In this document: positions 18,009 to 26,175 of the stretch, in pieces
Layout of the letters: every line of letters starts with the position of its first letter
Position numbering within the stretch: position 1 is the stretch's first letter
NCBI GenBank assembly: GCA_038247245.1
Contig: JBBRVE010000005.1
Coordinates: 1-64,000, forward strand
Direction of reading: 5' to 3'
From: JAPWJZ01 sp038247245
GTDB lineage: Bacteria > Pseudomonadota > Alphaproteobacteria > Micavibrionales > UBA2020
Length of the DNA: 64,000 bases
Made by a program: the position numbers and the translations under genes
Notes under the pieces: generated by a model
Databases searched by the model: none
What the model saw: only the letters and a program-made list of their open reading frames with translations
Told to the model about the DNA's origin: nothing

Positions 18009-18215
18009 ATCGTACAGGTCATCGTACGCGATAACAACGTAGACCAGGCACTGCGCGCATTGAAGAAAAAGATGCAGCGTGAAGGACTGTTCCGCGAAAT
18101 GAAACTGCGCCGCCACTATGAGAAGCCTTCTGTCAAGAAGGCGCGTGAGCGTTCTGAAGCAGTTCGTCGCCACCGCAAACTTGAGCGCAAGCGCAAGGAA
18201 AGGGACGGCGAATAA
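18009..18215 (+). CDS. rpsU: 30S ribosomal protein S21
   Basis: A small basic ribosomal protein: VQVIVRDNNVDQALRALKKK, then FREMKLRRHYEKPSVKKARERSEAVRRHRKLERKRK. Family members usually begin MVQV or MQV. Here the codon at the expected Met position (18009) is ATC, five to seven bases after the strong Shine-Dalgarno AAGGGGTGAT (17995-18004). The nearest normal start is GTG 18000, which lies inside that Shine-Dalgarno and would give MITIVQV (71 residues). ATG 17943 would give an abnormal 23-residue extension. I give the ATC version (68 residues) as the best fit to family length and spacing, with GTG 18000 as the alternative. A terminator follows. Confidence 0.8.
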   Translation: MVQVIVRDNNVDQALRALKKKMQREGLFREMKLRRHYEKPSVKKARERSEAVRRHRKLERKRKERDGE

Positions 18216-18250
18216 TCGTTATCGGCTAATATCACCGCTAAGGTATTGAG

Positions 18251-18285
18251 AAAGGGGTCCGCGCGTTATGCCGGACCCTTTTTGC
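18251..18285 (+). terminator. Rho-independent terminator after rpsU
   Basis: The stem AAAGGGGTCCG pairs with CGGACCCTTT across a 10-nt loop (one bulged G), followed by TTTTT. Confidence 0.85.
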
Positions 18286-18300
18286 TGTTCGCTCCATGAG

Positions 18301-18413
18301 CGTCATGCCCGGCCTTGTGCGGACATCCGGTAGGCTGTCCAACCGTCATATGACTCTGGAGCCACATGACGTGCGGACGCGCTCCCAGACCCCCGCACAA
18401 GGCGGGGGTGACG
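18301..18413. repeat. Palindromic intergenic repeat with 20-bp inverted ends
   Basis: The left end (18301-18321) and right end (18394-18413) are inverted repeats of each other over about 20 bp with two or three mismatches. They enclose about 72 bp that itself contains shorter inverted stretches. The wording at the ends (CGTCATGCCCGG.., ..GGGGGTGACG) resembles dispersed palindromic elements of alphaproteobacterial genomes. Whether other copies exist in this genome cannot be seen here. Confidence 0.6.
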
Positions 18414-18419
18414 CGGAAT

Positions 18420-19373
18420 TTAAATCTTCAGCTTTGCGATCTGTGATTGCGGGGCGGGTTTGTCGTCCAGCACTTGCGGCTGGCCGCCGGCTTTTTTCAA
18501 TTCATCGGCTGCGCGGGAAAGGGTGGCGTCAGCGAGCGTGGTGAATCTCTCGGCAACGCCCAGCGTTTCCGCGCCGGTTTTCAGGTTCTCGGAAATAATC
18601 AGGCGTTCGCGGGATTCGAAATTGAAAATTTCGGTGATCTTGCGGTTCAGCACGGGCATGTCGGCGATTTTGGCGATGGTGGTGGCGTTCATCAGCGCCC
18701 ATGTTTCCGATGCGCTGGCGGGCTTGTTTTCGTTGGCGGCGGGAACAGCAACAACGGCGGGCGTTTCCACCGGCGGCGCGCCTCGCACGGTCGTCTCGAT
18801 GATTTTTTGCAGGCGCGGGTATTTTTCGCGGGCGAGGTCGGCGGGCGTCTTGTCATCCTTGCCCGGCATATCGGTGCGCGCGCCGGCGGTAATCAGGAAT
18901 TCCAGCACTGCGCCGCGGTCGTTGGCGACGGCGTAATAGGCAGCGGTCAATTCGTCCTTTTTATTGCGCACATTCAGGTCGGCGTTTTTTTCGGCCAGTG
19001 CCTTCACCGCATCAAGGTCGCCGTTATGCGCCGCCCAGTGGATAGGATAGGTATAGCTGCTGTTATGCGCGTTCACATCCGACCCTGCCGCGATCAGCAG
19101 CAACGCCGCCGCCGATTTATCCTTGGTCAGCGCGAGCAGCAGCGCGTGGTTTCCCTCGGGGTCTGTCAGGTTGAGGTCGGGCTTGCGCGTGAGGAGGTAT
19201 TTGATGGCTTCCAGCTGCCCCGCCTCCGCCGCCAGCATCAGGGCGGTCTTGCCTTCGGCGTTTTTCATGTCGACGGGATAGGGCGTACCGGTCTGCAAAC
19301 CGTATTTGAGTTCATCAAGATCACCGCTGATCGCGGCCGCAAAGAAGGTCTTCTTCGTGCTGATGAATGCCAT
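18420..19373 (-). CDS. Ankyrin-repeat protein with FNFESRER C-terminal domain (A)
   Basis: A 317-residue soluble protein. Residues about 10-190 hold five ankyrin repeats (for example 'EGKTALMLAAEAGQLEAIKYLL' at about 41-62 and 'NHALLLALTKDKSAAALLLIAAGSDVN'). After an Ala/Pro-rich linker comes an 83-residue C-terminal domain from about residue 235 with the block IFNFESRERLIISENLKTG. The same block occurs in the two neighbouring ankyrin genes. It has its own promoter at 19415-19443. There is no signal peptide or membrane segment. Ankyrin repeats bind proteins; the target is unknown. Closeness to type IVB-like genes allows, but does not show, an effector role. Confidence 0.75.
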   Translation of the reverse strand: MAFISTKKTFFAAAISGDLDELKYGLQTGTPYPVDMKNAEGKTALMLAAEAGQLEAIKYLLTRKPDLNLTDPEGNHALLLALTKDKSAAALLLIAAGSDVNAHNSSYTYPIHWAAHNGDLDAVKALAEKNADLNVRNKKDELTAAYYAVANDRGAVLEFLITAGARTDMPGKDDKTPADLAREKYPRLQKIIETTVRGAPPVETPAVVAVPAANENKPASASETWALMNATTIAKIADMPVLNRKITEIFNFESRERLIISENLKTGAETLGVAERFTTLADATLSRAADELKKAGGQPQVLDDKPAPQSQIAKLKI

Positions 19374-19414
19374 GTGGTAAGTCGTTTTCCCCGCGTTGTT
19401 TATGGTGTTGGGGA

Positions 19415-19443
19415 ATTATCCCAACCGCACGAGAAACGGTCAA
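19415..19443 (-). promoter_or_regulatory. Promoter of ankyrin gene A
   Basis: On the minus strand: TTGACC (19438-19443), a 17-bp spacer and GATAAT (19415-19420), about 40 bp before the ATG at 19373. Confidence 0.65.
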
Positions 19444-19462
19444 GAGGTATTATAATACCATA

Positions 19463-19484
19463 CTGAAAACGTTCACGTTTTCAG
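19463..19484 (-). terminator. Hairpin after ankyrin gene B, possible terminator
   Basis: A perfect 9-bp stem (CTGAAAACG with CGTTTTCAG) and 4-nt loop, 28 bases past the stop of the gene ending at 19512. No clean T-tract follows on the minus strand, so it may be a weak terminator or an mRNA 3' end structure. Confidence 0.4.
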
Positions 19485-19511
19485 CTTTTATAACAATCAA
19501 TCGTTGGGTTT

Positions 19512-20462
19512 TTAAACGCGGAACGGCTTCTGCGGGCCGGAAGTGCCGCCCGTATTGCGCTTGCCGATCACATCGGATTCCGCCGCTTCACCGCCCAGCT
19601 TCACGAATTCGGCGAGCGCCTTGCGGAGCGCTGCTTCGGCGATGTTGTCGAAATTTTCGGGCGCGGAAGTTGTCTCCACGCCGCTGCGCGTGTTTTCGTT
19701 GATGACCGTGCGCTCGCGGCTTTCGAAATTGAAAATTTCGGTCAGGCGGCGGTTGATGTCGGGGATCTCGCCGATATGCGTCACCTGATGTTCGCCGGTG
19801 CGTAACCATCGGTCATTGCCGCTATAGGCGGCTGCGGCTGGTTGCTGCGCGGCGGGTTCATCTTTGGCGACCGGTGTCTCGAGGATTTTCTGCAGGTGCG
19901 CGCCCTTGGTGGTTGCGATATCCATCTGCGTCTGGCCTTTTTTGTCGGGTATGTCGGTGCGCGCACCGCTTTGCACCAGAAATTCCACCACGTTCGCATG
20001 GCCCTGAATGACCGCCCAATGCAGGGGCGTGTAGCCATTATTGACGATCACCGTATCGAGATCGGCGTTATAACTTACCAGCAGCTTCACCAGTTCGATA
20101 TCTCCCTGATGCGCGGCGAAATGCAGGGGGGTGATGTAATCGGCGGCATGGGCGTTCACATCCGCGCCGCGCTTGACCAGCACTTTAGCAGCCTCGCGCC
20201 GCTTGTTAATCAGGCTGAGTGTCAGCGGCGTGTGGCCTTCCTTGTCAGGCGTGTCTGCGCTGAGGCCGAATTTCAGCATGGTATTGAGGATATCTGCATG
20301 GCCCAGCTTGGCGGCATGGGCGATGGCGGTCATGCCCGCTTCGTCGCGCGCGTTCAAATCGACTTTGCGGCTGTTGAAATAGTATTCCTTCACATAGCGC
20401 GTGACGGTTTTCTCGTCGTTGTCTTTCACGGCCTGAAGGAATTTTTTTACGCTGTCGAACAT
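19512..20462 (-). CDS. Ankyrin-repeat protein with FNFESRER C-terminal domain (B)
   Basis: A 316-residue paralog of gene A with ankyrin repeats over residues about 35-185 ('AGMTAIAHAAKLGHADILNT', 'GHTPLTLSLINKRREAAKVL', 'YITPLHFAAHQGDIELVKLL', 'GYTPLHWAVIQGHANVVEFL'). An Ala/Gln-rich linker is followed by the shared C-terminal domain from about residue 229, with IFNFESRERTVINENTRSG. The start overlaps the stop of gene C by one base (TAATG), so B and C are translationally coupled. It is probably cytoplasmic or exported by a signal I cannot see. The partner is unknown. Confidence 0.75.
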   Translation of the reverse strand: MFDSVKKFLQAVKDNDEKTVTRYVKEYYFNSRKVDLNARDEAGMTAIAHAAKLGHADILNTMLKFGLSADTPDKEGHTPLTLSLINKRREAAKVLVKRGADVNAHAADYITPLHFAAHQGDIELVKLLVSYNADLDTVIVNNGYTPLHWAVIQGHANVVEFLVQSGARTDIPDKKGQTQMDIATTKGAHLQKILETPVAKDEPAAQQPAAAAYSGNDRWLRTGEHQVTHIGEIPDINRRLTEIFNFESRERTVINENTRSGVETTSAPENFDNIAEAALRKALAEFVKLGGEAAESDVIGKRNTGGTSGPQKPFRV

Positions 20463-21574
20463 TACGGCATCCTCGCCGTTTTATTGAGCGTGCGTTTGGT
20501 CAGCTGCGTGTCATCCAGCGCGCCGCCGAAATCGCGGTAGGCGGTCGCGGCCTTCTGCAATGCCGCTTCATCCAGCGTGTCGAAGCTTTGCGGCGCTGCC
20601 ATGTTTTCAGCGCCCGTGCGCAGGTTTTCCGATATCACGATGCGCTCGCGGCTTTCGAAATTGAAAATCTCGGTCAGTTTGCGCTCCAGCGCAGGATAGA
20701 TGCCCACATGCGCAACCTTGCCCTCGCCCATGCGCAGCCATGTTTCGGTTTCTTTTTCCGTCGTATCGGGCATGTCGTAACCGGGGCGAGCGATCTTTTC
20801 AAACGGCGTCAGCAACCGGACGGCGAATTCGTTGCCGTGCGAACGGGCGTATTCCAGCGCGTTGAGGCCGTTGTTGGTTTTGACGTCGGGATTTGCGCCT
20901 TTTTCAATCAGGTGCTCGATCATCTGCTGGCGATTATAGACAATCGCCCAATGCAGGGGGCTGTAGCCGTTCGCGCTGTCGCGCTGGTTAATATCCGCGC
21001 CGCTGTCCAGCAGCAGCGTCACCATTTTCTGCGAATTGTTGATCGCTGCGTAATGCAGGGGGCAGCGTTTCTGGTCGTCATTTATATCGATATCAGCGCC
21101 TGCCGCGAGCAGCAATTTTACGATTTCAGTACGGTCGTGTTGCGCCGCCTGCAACAAAGGCTGGTTCAGGTTCGGGTCGGCCTTCGCCTCCAGCAGATAC
21201 GTAACCCCCGTGGCGCTGCCACGTGCTGCCGCGATAGACAATGGCGTAGCGCTGCCTTGCGCTTTGCCATTCGCATCGGCGCCGTTGACCAGAAAATGGC
21301 GCAGCGCCTCGTTGCGGCCATTCATTACGGCGATGGCAAGCGGCGTGTAATGGATGCTGCCTGTGGCCTCGATATCCGCACCTGCGTCCAGCAGCGCGTC
21401 AATCGTGTTTATCTTGCCCGCCTTGGCGGCAAGGTGCAGGGCGGTATAGCCCTCGCGATCGGTCACTTTCAGGTATTCGGCGGCATGCTTGCCCGCCAGA
21501 TAGCTTTTCAGCACATCCACATCGCCACGCTCGGCGGCCTTCAGGAAGCCTTTATTGGTGTGCATCAGGGGCAT
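20462..21574 (-). CDS. Ankyrin-repeat protein with FNFESRER C-terminal domain (C)
   Basis: A 370-residue protein, first gene of a two-gene operon with B. Seven or eight ankyrin repeats span residues about 5-260 (for example 'GYTALHLAAKAGKINTIDALLDAGADI' and 'CPLHYAAINNSQKMVTLLLDSGADI'). The shared domain starts near residue 289 with IFNFESRERIVISENLRTG, followed by 'FDTLDEAALQKAA'. The C-terminus is short and basic (TKRTLNKTARMP). A near-consensus promoter lies at 21610-21638 and AGGA precedes the ATG. The repeat count differs between A, B and C while the end domain is kept, which points to that domain as the functional core. Confidence 0.78.
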   Translation of the reverse strand: MPLMHTNKGFLKAAERGDVDVLKSYLAGKHAAEYLKVTDREGYTALHLAAKAGKINTIDALLDAGADIEATGSIHYTPLAIAVMNGRNEALRHFLVNGADANGKAQGSATPLSIAAARGSATGVTYLLEAKADPNLNQPLLQAAQHDRTEIVKLLLAAGADIDINDDQKRCPLHYAAINNSQKMVTLLLDSGADINQRDSANGYSPLHWAIVYNRQQMIEHLIEKGANPDVKTNNGLNALEYARSHGNEFAVRLLTPFEKIARPGYDMPDTTEKETETWLRMGEGKVAHVGIYPALERKLTEIFNFESRERIVISENLRTGAENMAAPQSFDTLDEAALQKAATAYRDFGGALDDTQLTKRTLNKTARMP

Positions 21575-21609
21575 CGCGATCCTGTCATTGGAATCCGAGG
21601 AACAGGCGT

Positions 21610-21638
21610 ACTATAGAAAATAGGGGTTACTATGTCAA
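21610..21638 (-). promoter_or_regulatory. Promoter of the ankyrin C-B operon
   Basis: On the minus strand: TTGACA (21633-21638, consensus), a 17-bp spacer and TATAGT (21610-21615). Among the strongest sigma70 matches in the window. Confidence 0.8.
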
Positions 21639-21713
21639 AGCGGAATCGGCGATTGTTAATTACCATAACGCACAACATCTGGCGCTTATATATTTGCGCG
21701 GGGGGAAGTGACA

Positions 21714-22370
21714 GTGTTTATCCGCCTTCATATGCTGGCACATCTAGGACAGGGCATTTTGGCGACATATCAGGAAATTTTCGGGCTGGTGGCGTTCCTT
21801 ATCGGGCTATGGGGGACGGGCGTATATGTCGCCTCCATCTTCCGCGGCGAAACGCGCCCGCATGTATACACGCATCTGGTTTGGGGCCTCGTCACGCTGA
21901 TCGCGTTTCTGGGGCAGCTGGCCGATCACGCAGGGCCCGGCGCATGGGCGCTGGGCATCACGGCGGCGGCGTGCCTGTTTCAGGCTGGCCTTGCGCTGAA
22001 ATGGGGCGAGAAAAACATCACGCGCGGTGACAAGCTGTCACTTGTCGCAGCCTTCGTCGCGGTCGTGCCGTGGATGATGACGGATGATCCGTTATTGTCG
22101 GTCGTGCTGGCATCGGTCATCAGCGGCGTCGCGTTCTTCCCGACGATCCGCAAATCATGGACAAAACCGGACGAAGAAAACCTGACCGCCTATATGATCG
22201 CGAATGTGAAACTGGGGCTGTCACTTGTCGCACTCACGCATTTCACGGTGACAACGCTTGTGTATCCTGTGTCGTCCATCGTGATTAACACGGCGTTTGT
22301 TTTGTTATGCGTTTCCCGCCGCGCCGCCTTGGCCCCCTCTACCGCCCTTGCGGGAGAGGGCGGGGGGTGA
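21714..22370 (+). CDS. Polytopic membrane protein, unknown
   Basis: A protein of 218 residues with about seven hydrophobic segments (for example 'IFGLVAFLIGLWGTGVYVAS', 'LVWGLVTLIAFLGQLA', 'VVLASVISGVAFFPTI', 'SLVALTHFTVTTLVYPVSS') and a PDEEN loop before the last two. GTG 21714 is chosen because GGGGGAAG lies six to eight bases before it; GTG 21708 sits too close to that site and ATG 21732 is also possible. The last 14 codons (from ALAPSTALAGEGGG) are encoded by the left arm of an intergenic palindromic repeat, so the natural C-terminus may have been replaced. No family was recognised. Confidence 0.6.
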   Translation: MFIRLHMLAHLGQGILATYQEIFGLVAFLIGLWGTGVYVASIFRGETRPHVYTHLVWGLVTLIAFLGQLADHAGPGAWALGITAAACLFQAGLALKWGEKNITRGDKLSLVAAFVAVVPWMMTDDPLLSVVLASVISGVAFFPTIRKSWTKPDEENLTAYMIANVKLGLSLVALTHFTVTTLVYPVSSIVINTAFVLLCVSRRAALAPSTALAGEGGG

Positions 22371-22456
22371 GGGTGAGTCTGGGATGGAATGCCCGTCAAT
22401 TCTCGCACTGACACGCACCCCCACCCTGACCCTCCCCCGCAAGGGCGGGAGAGGGG
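22334..22456. repeat. Palindromic repeat with ~41-bp inverted arms
   Basis: The left arm (22334-22375) and right arm (22416-22456) are inverted, near-complementary sequences around a 40-bp centre. Each arm contains an internal CCCTTGCGGGAG or CCCGCAAGGGCGGGAG hairpin. The wording resembles common GC-rich dispersed palindromes of proteobacteria. The left arm runs into the end of the membrane-protein gene. The right arm ends 28 bp from the aminopeptidase stop and could also act in termination. Confidence 0.7.
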
Positions 22457-22483
22457 ATAAGGGCGCGGTAGTGTTTTAAAATA

Positions 22484-24562
22484 TTACAGGCAGAAATTCT
22501 GCAGCTTCGGCGAAGGGCCGTTGCCTTTGCTGATGGGCTGGGTGGCTTTCACGAGGAACTCCGCAGCCGAAGGATCAACCTTGTCCAGCAGTGGCTTCAG
22601 CGTGTTGCGGACTTCCGTGTGGTAATCGTTCAGCCATTTCAATTCTTCGGGCGTCAGCAGGGCAGGCTCGACCAAATTGGTGTCGATGGGCGCCATGGTG
22701 AGCGTCTTGAAGCCCAGCAGTTTCTTGCCATCCGCATCCACCTTGCCCGTATCAATCACGGTCACGAGGTTTTCGATACGGATGCCGTATGCGCCTTCCT
22801 TGTAAAACCCCGGTTCGTTCGACACGATCATGCCGGCTTCGAACGGCACGGTGGTGGAGCGCGGTGAAATGCCCGCAGGGCCTTCATGCACGGAAAGATA
22901 GCTGCCCACGCCATGGCCGGTGCCATGCGCGTAATCAAGGCCGACTTCCTTCAGCGCGGCGCGCGCCTTGTCGTCCAGCGCCTTGCCCACGGTGCCTTCG
23001 GGGAATACGCTCATTGCGACCTGAATATGCCCCTTCAGCACGCGGGTGTTGTGTTCCTTCATCTCCGCCGTCACGTTATCGACCGCGACGGTGCGGGTAA
23101 TATCGGTCGTGCCGTCAAGGTATTGCGCGCCGGAATCGACAAGATAGATAGGCCCTGCGATTAGCGGCTTGTTGGTTTCGGGCGACGAGCGATAATGCAC
23201 AATCGCGCCGTTGCCGCCCGCACCGGAAATGGTGTCAAAGCTCAGGCCACGGAAATTCTGCCCCTGCTCGCGGAAGGATTGCAGCAGGTCGGATGCCGTC
23301 AGTTCGTCGTATTTCGCCGCCTGACCCTGACCGCAGATGGATGCCAGAAAGCGCGTGACAGCCACGCCGTCGCGGATATGCGCGTCGATCGTGCCCTGAA
23401 TTTCCACCGCGTTCTTTTTCGCTTTCATCAGCTGGATCGGGCTTTTTTCGGCAATCATCGCGCCGCCCGCCGTCTTGATGATGTCTTCGACCTTGGCGGG
23501 GGAGGAGCCGGGATCAACCCAGACCTTCTTACCCTGTTTCGCCAAGGCCTCGATGCCGCCCGCGAATGCCGCAAGGTCGTGCAGGCGCACATCGGCGCCC
23601 ACCCAAGCTTTCGTTTCCTCGGTCACCTTGCGGCTGTCGATATACCAGTCAACAGATCCGTCCTTGTGCGCGATGGCATAGGAAAGGGCGAAGGGCGTGC
23701 AGGGCACGTCGCCGCCACGGATGTTGAGAAGCCATGCAATTTCTTCGGGCAGCGCGACCGCGATCGCATCCGCGCCTTTTGTGGTCAATGCCTGCGCCAG
23801 GTCGTTGCGCTTGTCGTCCGACGTCTTGCCGGCGAATTGCAGAGGTTGCGGCACAACGGGGGCGAGCGGCGCGGGCGGCTGGTCTTTCCACGCGGCGTCC
23901 AGCGGGTTGTCCTGCAGCAGAACCAGCGTGCCGCCGGCCTTTTCGACCGCATCCTTGATGCGTTTCAGATCATTGGGCGTATGCACCCACGGATCGACGC
24001 CGAAGCGCGCGCCGGCGGGCAAATTCTTTTCGATCCATTCAACCGGCGACATGGTCGGGATCGGCGCCTGATTTTCCGACACGTTGCAGATCTGGAATGA
24101 TTTGTCGTCAACTTGGGCGCGGGATTGCAGCGTGTAGCGGCCATCGGTGAAAAAGCCGGCCTTGTCGTTCAGCACCACCGCATAACCGGCGGAGCCTGTG
24201 AATTCGGTGATCCAGGCAAGGCGTTCGGCGCGGGCCGGCACATATTCGCCCTGAAATTCATCGGCGCGGGGAATATAGAAACCATCGACGCCGCGCTTCG
24301 CCATTTCGGCGCGAAGATCCGCCAGTTTATCCTGCTTCACATTGTTCTGGTTGGCGGCGAGGTGTTCTTTCAATGCGGCCAGCTGCTGCACGGTTTCGGC
24401 ATTGTCGTTGGTCTGGAACAGGCGCGCCCAGCGTTGCGGCTCGCCAAGGTCGGCGGGCGCGGCGTTGATGCCACGCAACGTTTCCTTCACTTCCTCGACC
24501 GAGCGTTTTTCGCCGGAAGCGGAGAGGAGGGATTTCAGGTGCTCGTCGCCTTTATAGCTCAT
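22484..24562 (-). CDS. Xaa-Pro aminopeptidase (aminopeptidase P, M24B family)
   Basis: A 692-residue metallopeptidase of the long aminopeptidase P type, which removes an N-terminal residue in front of proline. It has about 75 extra N-terminal residues, then two creatinase-type N-terminal domains (from 'LRAEMAKRGVDGFYIPRADEF'), then the pita-bread catalytic domain. Metal ligands are visible: two Asp in VDSGAQYLDGTTDITRT, His in GTGHGVG, Glu in SNEPGFY and Glu in GIRIENL. There is no signal peptide, so it should be cytoplasmic. It is the last gene of a three-gene operon; its ATG overlaps the upstream stop (ATGA). The link to the methyltransferase seems to be only by operon. Confidence 0.92.
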   Translation of the reverse strand: MSYKGDEHLKSLLSASGEKRSVEEVKETLRGINAAPADLGEPQRWARLFQTNDNAETVQQLAALKEHLAANQNNVKQDKLADLRAEMAKRGVDGFYIPRADEFQGEYVPARAERLAWITEFTGSAGYAVVLNDKAGFFTDGRYTLQSRAQVDDKSFQICNVSENQAPIPTMSPVEWIEKNLPAGARFGVDPWVHTPNDLKRIKDAVEKAGGTLVLLQDNPLDAAWKDQPPAPLAPVVPQPLQFAGKTSDDKRNDLAQALTTKGADAIAVALPEEIAWLLNIRGGDVPCTPFALSYAIAHKDGSVDWYIDSRKVTEETKAWVGADVRLHDLAAFAGGIEALAKQGKKVWVDPGSSPAKVEDIIKTAGGAMIAEKSPIQLMKAKKNAVEIQGTIDAHIRDGVAVTRFLASICGQGQAAKYDELTASDLLQSFREQGQNFRGLSFDTISGAGGNGAIVHYRSSPETNKPLIAGPIYLVDSGAQYLDGTTDITRTVAVDNVTAEMKEHNTRVLKGHIQVAMSVFPEGTVGKALDDKARAALKEVGLDYAHGTGHGVGSYLSVHEGPAGISPRSTTVPFEAGMIVSNEPGFYKEGAYGIRIENLVTVIDTGKVDADGKKLLGFKTLTMAPIDTNLVEPALLTPEELKWLNDYHTEVRNTLKPLLDKVDPSAAEFLVKATQPISKGNGPSPKLQNFCL

Positions 24563-25470
24563 ACGGGTTTCTCCAGACTGAACCAGGTTATTTCATGTTT
24601 GTTGTGATACAAATGGATAGCATACGACCCCTCGATGTCAAGGAAGGGCTGGATGGCCTTGAAGTCGGTATCCCCTTGTAATTTAATCGTAGTTACAAAG
24701 TTGCGCGCAAAACCCTGATCGCGCCAGTCGCTCACAAGGCGGAAGAGGCGTTCCGGATAACATATGACATCTGAAAACAGCCAGTCGACCGGGCCGATAT
24801 CCTTCGGCGCAATCGAAAACGCACTTTGCTCCATGTATTTCACGCGCGGCAGTTTCGCGATGTTGGGGGCGAGCGGCGCTTTGTCGACGCTGATGACGTT
24901 CGCGCCAAGGCTGTGCAAAACCCAGGTCCAGCCGCCGGGGGCGGAGCCGAAATCGATGCAGGTCTCGCCGTTTTTCGGCATCTTGCCGCCACGGGTGAGC
25001 GCCTCCCACAATTTCAGGTAGGCGCGGTTGGGCGGCTCGCCCTTGTCCTCGTCGAATTTATACGCGCCGTTCGGCACGGGTTCGGAACAGGCGGGCGAGG
25101 CGAGGATCAGGTTTTCCTTCACCAGCGTCCATGATCCCAGCGGCGCGGTAATCAGCGGCTGCCCGAATTTCAGCGGCTTGCCGCCCACATGCGGCAGTTT
25201 TTCAGTGATAAGGCCGGAACGGCGGTGAAAATCGAAACCGTAATTCCACCAGTTGCGCTGCAAAGACTTTAACTTTTTTGCGGCATCGCCGATGGAGGAC
25301 ACTTCAATCCATTGCGGGTTCAGCCAGCTGTTTTCCGCCCAGATCACGCGCCGCGCGGGCTTTTTTGAAATGACAAGGCGTTCATGCACATCATCCACAT
25401 CATCGCCGAGTTCGGCCACCAGTTCATGGACGAAACCTTCAGGCGCCAGATAGGCTGAAAAATCGCTCAT
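24559..25470 (-). CDS. FtsJ-type SAM-dependent methyltransferase (RlmM-like)
   Basis: A 303-residue protein with an FtsJ/RrmJ-like Rossmann methyltransferase domain in its second half. It has the SAM motif CIDFGSAPGGWTWVL (about 167-181), an acidic strand end (VISVDKAPL), 'DWLFSDVICYPERL', then TIKLQGD and 'HNKHEITWF', consistent with a K-D-K-E ribose-methylation tetrad. The N-terminal half has no recognised motif but matches the layout of RlmM-type 23S rRNA 2'-O-methyltransferases (THUMP-like region before FtsJ). The likely substrate is rRNA; the exact site is inference. It overlaps its neighbours on both sides by 4 bases. Confidence 0.82.
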   Translation of the reverse strand: MSDFSAYLAPEGFVHELVAELGDDVDDVHERLVISKKPARRVIWAENSWLNPQWIEVSSIGDAAKKLKSLQRNWWNYGFDFHRRSGLITEKLPHVGGKPLKFGQPLITAPLGSWTLVKENLILASPACSEPVPNGAYKFDEDKGEPPNRAYLKLWEALTRGGKMPKNGETCIDFGSAPGGWTWVLHSLGANVISVDKAPLAPNIAKLPRVKYMEQSAFSIAPKDIGPVDWLFSDVICYPERLFRLVSDWRDQGFARNFVTTIKLQGDTDFKAIQPFLDIEGSYAIHLYHNKHEITWFSLEKPV

Positions 25471-26030
25471 GGGGATTTGGGGCGGATCAGCGTGGATTTG
25501 CGCAAGGCAGTTGCGCTGTCGAACACCTGCGCCGCATCGTTATCATTCACCACGGCATTTCTTGCTGCGTGGGTGATGATTTCCTGCTGGAATTTCACCA
25601 ATGCGTCGGGGTCGTTTTTCAGGTCGAAAACAATCGCGCGCACGTTGGATGTAGCAACGCCGTCTTCGATTTTTATTTCCGCGCCGTTATAACGGATATC
25701 GAAATTCGACAGCCCGATCTGCAGCGCGTTCTTGCCGCCCGACTTGGTCGCAAGGCCGAACAGCCGGTGGATGCTGCCGATGCGTAACACGCCGCTGATC
25801 GGCACGGTCACGCTGGCATTGCTGAAAAGGTCGAACGCCTGTTCCGATGAATCGCCGAAAACTTCCAGCGAAACGTCGATGCCCGCTTCCTTTAATTCGC
25901 CAATCGCGGTGCTGATATTTTGCAGCGCCTTGTCGAAGCCGGATTTCGCGCCATAGCTTGCGAATTCGTCCTTCGCGGCGTTGAATTCTGCGGTGATTTT
26001 TTCGCGGGGTAAACGCTTCATGGCATCCAT
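25467..26030 (-). CDS. Conserved-looking protein of unknown function
   Basis: A 187-residue soluble protein, first of the operon that also encodes the methyltransferase and aminopeptidase. It begins MDAMKRLPREKITAEF. It has an N-terminal helical half ('FDKALQNISTAIGELKEAGI') and a beta-rich second half ('LQIGLSNFDIRYNGAEIKIEDG'). The frame is open further upstream, but a promoter at 26052-26079 and the divergent gene make ATG 26030 (or 26021) the likely start. No family was recognised. Confidence 0.6.
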   Translation of the reverse strand: MDAMKRLPREKITAEFNAAKDEFASYGAKSGFDKALQNISTAIGELKEAGIDVSLEVFGDSSEQAFDLFSNASVTVPISGVLRIGSIHRLFGLATKSGGKNALQIGLSNFDIRYNGAEIKIEDGVATSNVRAIVFDLKNDPDALVKFQQEIITHAARNAVVNDNDAAQVFDSATALRKSTLIRPKSP

Positions 26031-26051
26031 TAGAATCTGGTTAAGGGTTCC

Positions 26052-26079
26052 ACTATAGTGAAATAATATACCTTGGCAA
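26052..26079 (-). promoter_or_regulatory. Promoter of the unknown-methyltransferase-aminopeptidase operon
   Basis: On the minus strand: TTGCCA (26074-26079), a 16-bp spacer and TATAGT (26052-26057). The leader to ATG 26030 would be about 15 nt. A TATAAT at 26145-26150 on the plus strand may serve the divergent phosphomannomutase, but lacks a clear -35. Confidence 0.6.
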
Positions 26080-26175
26080 TATGAAAACTGCAGGAGTTGC
26101 GTTTGCTTGCGAGGAAGGGTGGGGTGGGATAAAACTAATGACACTATAATTTCACCAGTTTCCGGAATATCGCAC

